A DNA stretch of 17,631 bases from Leptolyngbyaceae cyanobacterium SM1_3_5 (GTDB taxonomy: Bacteria > Cyanobacteriota > Cyanobacteriia > Elainellales > Elainellaceae), in assembly GCA_012031475.1 (NCBI GenBank), contig JAAUTJ010000026.1, positions 1 through 17,631 on the forward strand, written 5' to 3'. The notes below the pieces were generated by a model. That model had not been told where the DNA came from and ran no database searches. It saw nothing but the letters and a program-made list of their open reading frames with translations. The stretch's first letter is position 1. Every line of letters begins with the position of its first letter. Positions 9,081 to 15,474 of this stretch are shown here, in pieces. Position numbers and translations under genes: made by a program.

Positions 9081-9229
9081 TGAGCAGTTCAAAAGTGAGG
9101 AAGGCTTGACATCGATCGCCCGCTGCTCGATCGCTCCTCACAAAGTAATAAAGTAGAATTTTGATTTTCGTGGGTATCCGGCCTGCAAATGGCGACTTTT
9201 GCCTGCGCGTGGCGATGCCGTGTCTATCT
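9081..9229 (+). repeat. Long direct repeat, copy 1
   Basis: About 149 bp, roughly 90% identical by eye to 11202-11351 in the same orientation. The 39 bases from GGCGACTTTTGCCTGCGCG to the end are identical in both. Both copies contain GTGAGG...CCTCAC arms enclosing two CGATCG palindromes, which could form a stem of about 50 bases. Copy 1 lies between csaB and the convergent DUF4926 gene and precedes no plus-strand gene. Confidence 0.9.
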
Positions 9230-9296
9230 GCAAAAATTACTAGTTTGAGGGGCAACCAAGCCGCAACTCAAGATCGCTTCTTCAAGGTTGTACTCC

Positions 9297-9542
9297 TTAC
9301 GCAGTTGCCATTTCAGTATTTGTACTGGAGGCTGGCTCAAATCGCAGCACAATGATCTGGTCAGAGCGTAAACCTAAAGACTCGTAGGTGCGACCGTTAC
9401 GATCGCTAAACTCAACCTCAAACGCTGTACCGTTCGCGAGTATTTCAACCACTGTCCCAACCTGCCCACGCCACAAATTGTATTGGGGAAGGTCAACAAT
9501 TAAGGCAACAACATCTAAAAACTTGACTAAATTGTTTACCAT
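9297..9542 (-). CDS. DUF4926 domain protein
   Basis: 81 residues from ATG 9542 (MVNNLVKFLDVVALIVDLPQ). GAGAG lies 8 bases upstream; a GTG at 9557 would add five residues but has no ribosome-binding site. The sequence has the features I recall for DUF4926: LDVVAL near the start, LWRGQVGTVVEIL, FEVEFSDRNGRTY, and LRSDQIIVLRFEP. It looks like a small beta-rich (SH3-like) domain. It is the last gene of the three-gene island, 18 bp after DUF6883. DUF4926 and DUF6883 genes occur side by side in many cyanobacteria to my knowledge; a paired role such as toxin and antidote is possible but not shown by the sequence. Confidence 0.82.
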   Translation of the reverse strand: MVNNLVKFLDVVALIVDLPQYNLWRGQVGTVVEILANGTAFEVEFSDRNGRTYESLGLRSDQIIVLRFEPASSTNTEMATA

Positions 9543-9560
9543 GCTAATGACTCTCACAAA

Positions 9561-9893
9561 CTACAAAGGATAGCAAGTTGTTAATTTTGGAATCTCCAAG
9601 TTGAACTCAATGATCCAGCCGCTCCGAAGGATTGCACTTCTATTTTGCCATTCGATCGCAAAATCTAGAACGTAGCGCTGCCCAAACTCATCTTGTCTCC
9701 CCAATCGAACTTCATGTGTTTTCACGGCTTCAAGCAGAATTTGGCGCAATTCTTCAGCATTGTCAGCCGTCATTCCCAAAATTGACGAAAAAAGCCGCGC
9801 CTTGTGCTTACCGTCATCATGTTCTAGATTGAGGCAGTAATCTCGAAGTTTACGAATATCAACAACCGCATTCTCTGCATTAGGAATAAGCAT
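9561..9893 (-). CDS. DUF6883 domain protein
   Basis: 110 residues from ATG 9893 (MLIPNAENAVVDIRKLRDYC). Diagnostic pieces: LRDYCLNLEHDDGKHKARLF, a central ILLEAV helix, GQRYVLDFAIEW, and a C-terminal RSGWII...PKLTTCYPL. This matches what I recall of DUF6883, a compact domain found free-standing and also at the C-termini of some polymorphic-toxin-like proteins. No signal peptide or membrane segment. Lies 56 bp downstream of the TPR gene and 18 bp upstream of DUF4926, all on one strand, so co-transcription is likely. The local base composition is AT-rich compared with csaB and argZ. The enzymatic activity, if any, is unknown. Confidence 0.8.
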   Translation of the reverse strand: MLIPNAENAVVDIRKLRDYCLNLEHDDGKHKARLFSSILGMTADNAEELRQILLEAVKTHEVRLGRQDEFGQRYVLDFAIEWQNRSAILRSGWIIEFNLEIPKLTTCYPL

Positions 9894-9949
9894 AAGAAAA
9901 AGGCAAATAAAGACATTAACGTTTTCGAGTACCCTCCGCAGATGGCTAC

Positions 9950-11113
9950 TTACTGATGTGTATACTCGCGTACTAGCTGTTTAAATTTCTCATCATCGCG
10001 AATGGGGTTGAGGAAACGGTTAGACAGTATATCCTTATTTACGCTTGAGGGGTCTAGACTTATAGCTTTTCGGAAATTTTCAACGGCCAAGTCTGAGTTT
10101 TTTAGAGTTGCATAATGGAACGCTAGATTCTGGTAGGCTTGCGGTTTGTCAGGTGCAAGCTCTATTGCTCTATTAACAGAAGCTTCAACTTCATCATGCC
10201 TTCCTAGCATATCGAGCGGAAAACTTCGATTGACCCAAGGATCGTAGTAGGTTGGATCAATTTCAATGGATTTATCAAAACAATCTAATGCCTCTTGATA
10301 GCGCTCTAATTTACCAAGAGCGAGCGCTTTTCCGTTCCAAACATTTGCATCATCAGGACGGATTTCTGTAGTCTTATTATAAGCATTAAGAGCTTCATCA
10401 TACCTTCCCAATTGCCTTAGCGTTCTACCTTTTCCAAGCCAAGCTTCAAAGCTTGAGGGCTGCATCTGAATTGCTTTGTCATATGAACTCAATGCTTCTG
10501 AATAATTACCTCCAGCTAAAAAGCCATCACCCTGAACAATATAATCGCTTGCTGTTGACAATAGCTGGGGTTCCACAGCTTGCAAAGATTCAAGCTGTTT
10601 GGATAGTTCTTTAATTTGCTGTTTTGTCGTGGGCGATACAATTTCTTCTTCTGATGTAGGAATGATTGCTGAAAGCTGCTTGATGATGATTTCTCTTCGA
10701 TCCAGTAGATTCTGAAGCTCGACCATTCTTCGCTTTGCGGATTCTAGTTGTTGCCTTAACTCTAGTTCAATATCTGAAACTAATCGATCGAGAATGCTAC
10801 GACGCAGTAAGAATAAGGTGAAACCTGTGATGATAGGAATTGCAATCAACAGGGAAATTAGGAGATTTAGTAAGGCAAGCGTCCATCCAAAAGTATTGTT
10901 TACTTCAGATTCAATCAGTTCATGAATTTCTTCTTTTTCTTTAATGGCTCTTTCAACTTCTTCTTGGATTTGATTGGGTGCGCTTGAGTTGGCTTGAAGA
11001 ATTGGTAATTGAACGGCAGATAAAAAAGATAATGATTCTTGTTGGGCAGTAACTACTTCTGTTGTTGAAAGTAGTATAGGTAAAACGACAAAAATCTTGT
11101 ACCCAGATTTCAT
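9950..11113 (-). CDS. Membrane-anchored coiled-coil TPR protein
   Basis: 387 residues from ATG 11113. Residues 1-24 resemble a signal peptide (hydrophobic FVVLPILL, then VTAQQ). An acidic/basic helix (48-72) precedes a strong membrane segment at about 77-103, followed by RR, which by the positive-inside rule places the C-terminus in the cytoplasm. Residues ~104-180 form a probable coiled coil (LELRQQLESAKRRMVELQNL). Five TPR units fill ~187-356 (YDKAIQMQP, YNKTTEIRP, FDKSIEIDP, VNRAIELAP, FRKAISLDP), followed by the common tail NPIRDDEKFKQLVREY. TPR arrays bind partner proteins; this looks like a membrane scaffold. It is probably the first gene of the island operon. It is AT-rich and lacks full GCGATCGC sites, unlike its neighbours. 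The specific partner is unknown. Confidence 0.87.
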   Translation of the reverse strand: MKSGYKIFVVLPILLSTTEVVTAQQESLSFLSAVQLPILQANSSAPNQIQEEVERAIKEKEEIHELIESEVNNTFGWTLALLNLLISLLIAIPIITGFTLFLLRRSILDRLVSDIELELRQQLESAKRRMVELQNLLDRREIIIKQLSAIIPTSEEEIVSPTTKQQIKELSKQLESLQAVEPQLLSTASDYIVQGDGFLAGGNYSEALSSYDKAIQMQPSSFEAWLGKGRTLRQLGRYDEALNAYNKTTEIRPDDANVWNGKALALGKLERYQEALDCFDKSIEIDPTYYDPWVNRSFPLDMLGRHDEVEASVNRAIELAPDKPQAYQNLAFHYATLKNSDLAVENFRKAISLDPSSVNKDILSNRFLNPIRDDEKFKQLVREYTHQ

Positions 11114-11201
11114 TATTTGGCCTAATTAGAACTTTCTGTATATTATGCTGCTTAAGGCGCGAGAGCCGAGGCTTTCCATTTGTTTTTAAGTTGAGTTGGG
11201 C

Positions 11202-11351
11202 TGAGCGCTTCAAAAGTGAGGAAGGCTTAACAGTCGATCGCCTGCTGCTCGATCGCCCCTCACAAAGTAATAGAATGGGATCTTGATTTTCGTGGGTATC
11301 CGGCCTGCACAAGGCGACTTTTGCCTGCGCGTGGCGATGCCGTGTCTATCT
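11202..11351 (+). repeat. Long direct repeat, copy 2, in the argZ leader
   Basis: About 150 bp matching 9081-9229, with scattered substitutions and two short indels. It ends 22 bp before the argZ ATG, so in this copy the element forms part of the argZ promoter or leader. GTGAGG (11216) and CCTCAC (11257) can pair around two CGATCG palindromes. A TAGAAT hexamer at 11271 is conserved in copy 1 and could be a -10 element, but no good -35 partner is seen. Confidence 0.9.
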
Positions 11352-11363
11352 ACCCAACGCGAC

Positions 11364-11367
11364 AGGA
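11364..11367 (+). promoter_or_regulatory. argZ ribosome-binding site
   Basis: AGGA lies 6 bases before the ATG at 11374. It supports this start, which also gives the family's numbering exactly (N71, H168, C264). Confidence 0.7.
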
Positions 11368-11373
11368 ATTTTT

Positions 11374-13488
11374 ATGAGCGCTCCGATTCGGATTTTGATG
11401 TGTTCGCCCGATCATTACGACGTGGACTACGTGATCAATCCCTGGATGGAAGGGAATATTCACAAGTCTTCACGCGATCGCGCAGCCGAACAGTGGGACA
11501 AGCTGCACTTTATTTTGAAAGATCTGGCCGCTGTAGATTTGGTTAAGCCGCAACTCGGCGTACCCGACATGGTATTTACCGCAAATGCGGGCTTGGTGTT
11601 GGGCAACAACGTAGTTCTGAGTCGCTTCTATCACAAAGAGCGGCAGGGCGAAGAGCCGTTTTTCAAGGCGTGGTTTGAGCAGCAGGGCTATACGGTGTTT
11701 GAACTGCCCAAAGATTTGCCGTTTGAAGGGGCGGGCGATGCCCTACTCGATCGCGAAGGTCGCTGGCTGTGGGCGGGTTACGGCTTTCGATCGGAACTCG
11801 ATTCGCATCCCTATCTGGCAAAGTGGCTGGATATTGAAGTGCTGTCACTGCGCTTGATGGACGATCGCTTCTACCACCTTGATACCTGCTTTTGTCCCCT
11901 CGCGGACGGCTACTTGCTGTACTATCCGCCTGCCTTTGATGCCTACTCGAATCGCTTAATCGAGATGCGCGTCCCGGAAGCCAAACGAATCGCGGTGGCT
12001 GAAACAGATGCGGTGAATTTTGCGTGTAATGCCGTCAATGTCGATCGCACGATCGTGATGAATCAGGCCAGCGACGACCTGAAGCAGCGCTTGGCGAACG
12101 TCGGCTTTGAAATCATCGAAACGCCCCTGACCGAATTTTTGAAAGCGGGCGGCGCGGCGAAGTGCTTAACCTTGCGCGTCACGGAACCTGTGCAGGCGGA
12201 AGTTCATGCCGCAGCGACGGTCGAATCTCGCGTCATTCAGCTTCAAGGACATTTGCTCGATTCGGGCATTGTCAACCGTGCCCTCGATTTGATTATTGAA
12301 GGCGGCGGCAGCTTCCAAGTGCTGAACTTTAACTTGGGCGAACAGCGACAAAGCACGTCATCCGCAGAAGTGAAGGTGACGGCTCCCTCTCGCGATGTGA
12401 TGGAAGCGATCATGTCGCAACTGATCGAGATGGGCGCGGTTGCCCTGCCGCAAGAAGTTTCGGACTGCACCTTGGAAATTGCGCCCAAGGCCGGAGTTGC
12501 GCCGGATGATTTCTACGTGACGACGATCTATCCGACTGAAATTTTGGTGAAAAATCAGTGGGTGCGCGTCCAAAATCAGCGGATGGACGGGGCGATCGTC
12601 GTCTCGGAAACCCCCAACGGCTTGACGGCTCGCTGTAGCCTCTTGCGCGATTTGGCCGAGGGCGATCGCGTCGTTGTCGGGACGATCGGCATCCGCACCG
12701 TCCGCAAGCCGGAATCTCGCAATCCGCAGCCCACACAGGAATTCAGCTTCATGGGCGCGGGCGTGTCGAGCGAACGGCGCGTCGAACTGGTTGTGGAGCA
12801 GATTGCCTGGGAACTGCGGAAGATTCGCGATCAGGGCGGCAAAGTCGTCGTGACGGCTGGCCCCGTTGTGATTCATACAGGAGGCGGCGAACATTTGTCG
12901 CATCTGATTCGCGAGGGCTACGTGCAGGCTCTACTAGGCGGCAATGCGATCGCCGTTCACGACATCGAGCAGTCGATGATGGGCACGTCCTTGGGCATGG
13001 ACATGAAGCGCGGCGTTTCCGTCCGAGGCGGGCATCGTCACCACCTGAAGGCGATCAACACGGTGCGGCGCTATGGCAGCATTGCCGAGGCGGTACATCA
13101 GGGCGTGATCACGGGCGGCATTTTTTACGAGTGTGTGCAGAAGAACATTCCGTTCTCGCTGGCCGGATCGATTCGCGATGATGGCCCCTTGCCGGATACG
13201 CAAATGGATTTGATTCAGGCGCAGTCCGACTATGCTCGCCTGATTGAAGGCGCAGACATGATCTTGATGCTCTCGTCGATGCTGCACTCGATCGGCGTGG
13301 GCAACATGACTCCGGCAGGCGTGAAAATGGTCTGCGTCGATATCAATCCCGCTGTGGTAACGAAGCTGAGCGATCGCGGCTCAGTCGAATCGGTCGGCGT
13401 GGTTACGGACGTGGGCTTGTTCCTCAGCCTGTTGATCCAGCAGCTTAGCCGCCTGACCAGTCGCTATGAGGCCGCTGTGGTGCGATAG
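11374..13488 (+). CDS. argZ: Arginine dihydrolase ArgZ/AgrE with C-terminal LOR/SDH and ornithine cyclodeaminase-type domains
   Basis: 704 residues, essentially the length of Synechocystis ArgZ. The N-terminal ~270 residues form a guanidine-group-modifying fold with FTANAG (N71), FEGAGDA (E118, D122), YHLDTCF (H168) and GGAAKCLTLR (C264), the expected catalytic set. The enzyme converts arginine to ornithine, ammonia and CO2 in the ornithine-ammonia cycle that mobilises nitrogen from arginine and cyanophycin. Residues ~275-370 match the LOR/SDH bifunctional-enzyme domain (RVIQLQGHLLDSG). The remainder is a nucleotide-binding domain with VTAGPVVIHTGGGEHLSHLI near 495; in the Anabaena homologue AgrE this part makes proline from ornithine. 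Whether it does so here cannot be read from sequence. Monocistronic with its own terminator. Confidence 0.96.
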   Translation: MSAPIRILMCSPDHYDVDYVINPWMEGNIHKSSRDRAAEQWDKLHFILKDLAAVDLVKPQLGVPDMVFTANAGLVLGNNVVLSRFYHKERQGEEPFFKAWFEQQGYTVFELPKDLPFEGAGDALLDREGRWLWAGYGFRSELDSHPYLAKWLDIEVLSLRLMDDRFYHLDTCFCPLADGYLLYYPPAFDAYSNRLIEMRVPEAKRIAVAETDAVNFACNAVNVDRTIVMNQASDDLKQRLANVGFEIIETPLTEFLKAGGAAKCLTLRVTEPVQAEVHAAATVESRVIQLQGHLLDSGIVNRALDLIIEGGGSFQVLNFNLGEQRQSTSSAEVKVTAPSRDVMEAIMSQLIEMGAVALPQEVSDCTLEIAPKAGVAPDDFYVTTIYPTEILVKNQWVRVQNQRMDGAIVVSETPNGLTARCSLLRDLAEGDRVVVGTIGIRTVRKPESRNPQPTQEFSFMGAGVSSERRVELVVEQIAWELRKIRDQGGKVVVTAGPVVIHTGGGEHLSHLIREGYVQALLGGNAIAVHDIEQSMMGTSLGMDMKRGVSVRGGHRHHLKAINTVRRYGSIAEAVHQGVITGGIFYECVQKNIPFSLAGSIRDDGPLPDTQMDLIQAQSDYARLIEGADMILMLSSMLHSIGVGNMTPAGVKMVCVDINPAVVTKLSDRGSVESVGVVTDVGLFLSLLIQQLSRLTSRYEAAVVR

Positions 13489-13507
13489 GCGATCGCCAAC
13501 CGTCCAG

Positions 13508-13561
13508 TTAAGCAAAGCGCAAGGTCAACCTGAAGAGATGCTTGCGCTTTGCTTAATTTTT
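13508..13561 (+). terminator. Intrinsic terminator of argZ
   Basis: A perfect 16-bp inverted repeat, TTAAGCAAAGCGCAAG (13508-13523) and CTTGCGCTTTGCTTAA (13541-13556), with a 17-base loop is followed by TTTTTATT. It starts 19 bp after the argZ stop. Confidence 0.88.
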
Positions 13562-13584
13562 ATTCTGTAAAGAGAATATTTGCT

Positions 13585-13690
13585 AGTCTGTTGAAGAGGC
13601 GAGTGGAGCGGCGATCGCGACTGCCTGGATAATGACTACCCAGACTCGCGACCGGATGTACTAAAGTCAATGTGTGGCGGACAACAGACT
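13585..13690 (+). ncRNA. Candidate structured RNA or leader element
   Basis: AGTCTGTTG (13585-13593) is perfectly complementary to CAACAGACT (13682-13690), enclosing about 88 bases. Inside, CGCGA/TCGCG with nested CTGG/CCAG forms a second hairpin. This would give a closed structure of about 106 bases downstream of the argZ terminator. No known RNA family was recognised; it may be chance complementarity. Confidence 0.25.
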
Positions 13691-13844
13691 GGCGAATGTT
13701 TCAAAGCGAGAATGGGTTTAGCGGAACATGGGTTTAACCGCTAACTCCAAAACGTCCATAGAGTGAAATCAATTCTAAAAATCAATTACCGCTAGAGACC
13801 CAACTTCTTTGTAATTATTTAGTGACTTTTGTTACTTTTTTTAA

Positions 13845-13850
13845 TATAAT
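13845..13850 (+). promoter_or_regulatory. Candidate -10 element for DUF4327
   Basis: A perfect TATAAT lies in an AT-rich tract about 163 bases before the DUF4327 start. At the usual spacing upstream there is only AGTGAC, a poor -35 match. It implies a 5' leader of about 155 bases. Confidence 0.45.
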
Positions 13851-14000
13851 TCTGGAGTGATTAGCGTAAAAATAAAAAGTATTTAGTATACCTCACTACA
13901 ACTTCTAATTTGATGGGGATGTGACCTCTCCCAAGGCAGCACTCAGCGCAATCCACTGCGTAAGGCGCTTCAAAGTAGCACACTTGAACTAAAACAAGAC

Positions 14001-14006
14001 AGAGGG
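14001..14006 (+). promoter_or_regulatory. DUF4327 ribosome-binding site
   Basis: AGAGGG lies 6 bases before ATG 14013. It is one of the clearer Shine-Dalgarno sequences in the window and fixes the start. Confidence 0.75.
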
Positions 14007-14012
14007 CAGATT

Positions 14013-14233
14013 ATGATTCAGTCAGTACAATACTCCATGCAATCTATTCAAGACGAAGCACGACAGCTTGTGCAGCAAGGCGTGGTCAGCCGCAATCAGC
14101 CGATCTACGTGCTTTGCCAATATATTCCCGCTCGCGAATGGGCTTCGGTCGAGTGCGAACTGGAAAAAGTAGCTACCTCTTGCGCGATCGCATTGGCGAT
14201 CTGCTCGGTCGCGAAGATTGGGAAAACGACTAA
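14013..14233 (+). CDS. DUF4327 family protein (apparent one-base deletion)
   Basis: A small cyanobacterial protein of unknown function. The N-terminal part is typical: MIQSVQYSMQSIQDEARQLV, then RNQPIYVLCQYIPAREW and VECELEK. As written the frame then goes into VATSCAIALAICSVAKIG and ends at 14240, which is unlike the family. In the next frame the expected tail appears perfectly, YLLRDRIGDLLGREDWEND followed by TAA at 14231-14233. One extra A in the five-A run at 14164-14168 would join the two as ELEKSSYLLRDRIGD, giving about 73 residues. I therefore annotate the end at 14233. No membrane segment. It is transcribed alone, with a long leader, and meets the next gene convergently. Confidence 0.88.
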
Positions 14234-14249
14234 TCGCTGATGTTGGCCT

Positions 14250-14290
14250 CAGACCGATCGACCTCCGCTGCACTTGCGTCGATCGGTCTG
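14250..14290. terminator. Bidirectional terminator-like hairpin between convergent genes
   Basis: CAGACCGATCGAC (14250-14262) and GTCGATCGGTCTG (14278-14290) form a perfect 13-bp stem with a 15-base loop. There is no T tract, but the position between the DUF4327 stop and the convergent gene's stop fits a shared transcription barrier. Confidence 0.6.
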
Positions 14291-14317
14291 ACGCTCTCCG
14301 CTTTGAGCTTTGCAGCG

Positions 14318-14653
14318 TTAAGAATTTTCCAGGTACGAGTTCAAATCTTCAATCAGGCGAGTCAGTTCTGCCTCGGTCGTCAGACGGATTCGATCGTCCC
14401 GCAGGGTAATCAGAACTTTGGCGGCAAACGGACTCGGCCAAATGTTCGGATTGCAAAAAATCTCCAAAAACACCTCGCCCGTGTGCTGATACTGCATCGA
14501 CTGCTGGGGCGCAGGTTTGCCGCTAGGCTTGGTGGCGACGGCTTTGAGCGACTGCATGAGGCTGGCGATCGCACCCTGCAAATCTCGTGCGGCTTCGGGC
14601 GAAAAGCTGAAGGAAACTGAGCCTTCTACTAAATTGAGTCGAAATTGAGTCAT
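14318..14653 (-). CDS. Conserved-looking hypothetical protein, 111 aa
   Basis: The start is ATG 14653 (MTQFRLNLVEGSVSFSFSPE). The frame is open further upstream but that extension reads like non-coding sequence. The protein has two apparent halves: an N-terminal helix (AARDLQGAIASLMQSLKAVA), a Pro/Gln-rich linker (KPSGKPAPQQSMQYQ), and a C-terminal beta-then-helix part (GEVFLEIFCNPNIWPSPFAAKV..., ELTRLIEDLNSYLENS). No signal peptide or membrane segment. I do not recognise the family with certainty. The gene lies 111 bp downstream of the next minus-strand hypothetical and may be co-transcribed with it. Confidence 0.75.
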   Translation of the reverse strand: MTQFRLNLVEGSVSFSFSPEAARDLQGAIASLMQSLKAVATKPSGKPAPQQSMQYQHTGEVFLEIFCNPNIWPSPFAAKVLITLRDDRIRLTTEAELTRLIEDLNSYLENS

Positions 14654-14764
14654 TACAGATGCGTTGTCTAGGCTGACTCCATGATACGGGCTAGGGGTTA
14701 GAGGCGATCGGGACTCTTTGATTGGCTGGGGGCGATCGCACCAAGCCTTGTTCAAGCACAAAAT

Positions 14765-15013
14765 TCAAGTCACCAGAAACGATCGCTCGGCAACGACAAT
14801 CACTTCGTTGGAATCTTTGAGGGCGATCGGACGGCTCCATTCGCTGCCGCTAATGAAGTTCAAGCGGTGCATGACGTGAATGGCGACCTGAATCGCTTTG
14901 GGTTCTCCGGTCAGCAAGAATTTGACGGACTCGTGACGGAAACCCGAATCTTGTGAAGAATTGGCAGGCGGATCGACTGGAGGGGTTGCCCCTCCGTTTT
15001 CGTTGAAGCTCAT
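14765..15013 (-). CDS. Small hypothetical protein, 82 aa
   Basis: The start is ATG 15013 (MSFNENGGATPPVDPPANSS); an in-frame TTG at 15025 would add only four residues. After a polar, proline-containing N-terminus the remainder (FRHESVKFLLTGEPKAIQVA, then MHRLNFISGSEWSRP and a beta-strand tail NEVIVVAERSFLVT) looks like a small alpha/beta domain. No membrane segment. I do not recognise a named family. Its promoter region is shared divergently with the XRE-type regulator at 15121 and carries an unusual repeat cluster, so it is a plausible target of that regulator. Confidence 0.72.
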   Translation of the reverse strand: MSFNENGGATPPVDPPANSSQDSGFRHESVKFLLTGEPKAIQVAIHVMHRLNFISGSEWSRPIALKDSNEVIVVAERSFLVT

Positions 15014-15015
15014 TA

Positions 15016-15094
15016 CGAATACCAAATAGTTGACGCTTTTAAATTTATAGTAGCCTTCTGGTATTCGTCAACTAGCTGGTAATCTATTGTTGAC
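15016..15094. promoter_or_regulatory. Operator-like repeat cluster between divergent genes
   Basis: CGAATACCA (15016-15024) and TAGTTGACG (15027-15035) recur as reverse complements TGGTATTCG (15059-15067) and CGTCAACTA (15066-15074). GTTGAC appears once more at 15089-15094, and CTGGTA recurs at 15076. The order A-B-A'-B' is interleaved rather than a simple hairpin. It sits just upstream of a helix-turn-helix gene, as expected for an autoregulated operator. Confidence 0.5.
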
Positions 15095-15120
15095 TCCTCT
15101 TCGTCTGACACGATTGCGGA

Positions 15121-15408
15121 ATGGGAAAAGCAGGTCAGGCGTTGAAGCGAATTCTAGAAGAATACGAAATCAGTCAGTACAGCTTGGCAAAGGCGCTTGA
15201 GATCGAACGGACTAACATCTATCGCTGGGTGCGCGAGCTTCGCGATCCAACAGGCGAAACGCTGGTAGAAATTGTTAGAGCGCTTCGAGACATCAACCCG
15301 ATCGCCGCTGAGAAATTTGTGCAGCTTTATCTGGGTGATGTGGCGCAAGGAAAGGAATCGATCGATCCGCAGAGCGATACGGTTCGGCAAATTGATTCCC
15401 CAGATTGA
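15121..15408 (+). CDS. XRE-type helix-turn-helix DNA-binding protein
   Basis: 95 residues from ATG 15121. Residues 3-60 form a Cro/C1-type helix-turn-helix: AGQALKRILEEYEISQYSLA, then KALEIERTNIYRWVRELRDP with the recognition helix around IERTNIYRW, and ETLVEIVRALRDINPIAAEK. The C-terminal third is polar and probably disordered. This matches a recurrent cyanobacterial family of short DNA-binding proteins that have only this domain; targets are not generally known. It is divergent from the 82-aa hypothetical across the repeat cluster at 15016-15094, suggesting local control. The TspO gene follows on the same strand after 66 bp. Confidence 0.86.
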   Translation: MGKAGQALKRILEEYEISQYSLAKALEIERTNIYRWVRELRDPTGETLVEIVRALRDINPIAAEKFVQLYLGDVAQGKESIDPQSDTVRQIDSPD

Positions 15409-15434
15409 TTCGGCTTTTTCTTCGTCTCGCCAAA

Positions 15435-15465
15435 ATGACGGTAAACCTTACCGAAAAGCCGTCAT
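15435..15465 (+). promoter_or_regulatory. Nested inverted repeats before tspO
   Basis: CGGTAA/TTACCG (15439-15444, 15448-15453) sits within ATGACGG/CCGTCAT (15435-15441, 15459-15465). The two pairings overlap and are mutually exclusive. It could be an operator, a weak terminator for the upstream gene, or a switch at the tspO start. No T tract. Confidence 0.4.
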
Positions 15466-15474
15466 GCATCCTGG

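Larger units (their letters stand above)
8938..9296. other. Intergenic region with tandem repeat and first ~150-bp repeat copy
   Basis: This gap holds a 16-bp tandem duplication and repeat copy 1, annotated separately. I saw no convincing terminator after csaB and no RNA gene. A weak stem of CAACC (9255) with GGTTG (9285) lies before the convergent DUF4926 end. Confidence 0.7.
13489..14012. other. 524-bp intergenic region: terminator, structured stretch, DUF4327 leader
   Basis: It contains the argZ terminator, a GC-richer stretch with long-range and local complementarity (13585-13743), an AT-rich tract with a TATAAT hexamer, and a leader of about 155 bases before DUF4327. No convincing protein gene: the best short frames (24 and about 35 codons near 13650-13740) have no recognisable similarity. 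Confidence 0.6.

Noticed and set aside
9161..9355. Two short plus-strand frames sharing IFVGIRP-GDFCLRVAMPCLS (here and at 11283-11546)
   Set aside because: The shared peptide is just translation of the two direct-repeat copies; the frames have no other protein-like character and the second overlaps argZ.
12358..12903. Minus-strand open frame of 181 codons inside argZ
   Set aside because: Antisense shadow of a well-identified gene; compositionally biased (His, Arg, Ala) and without motifs.
13561..14012. tRNA, 6S RNA or RNase P RNA in the large gap
   Set aside because: No cloverleaf with a T-loop, and none of the conserved starts I know for those RNAs; only generic hairpins were found.
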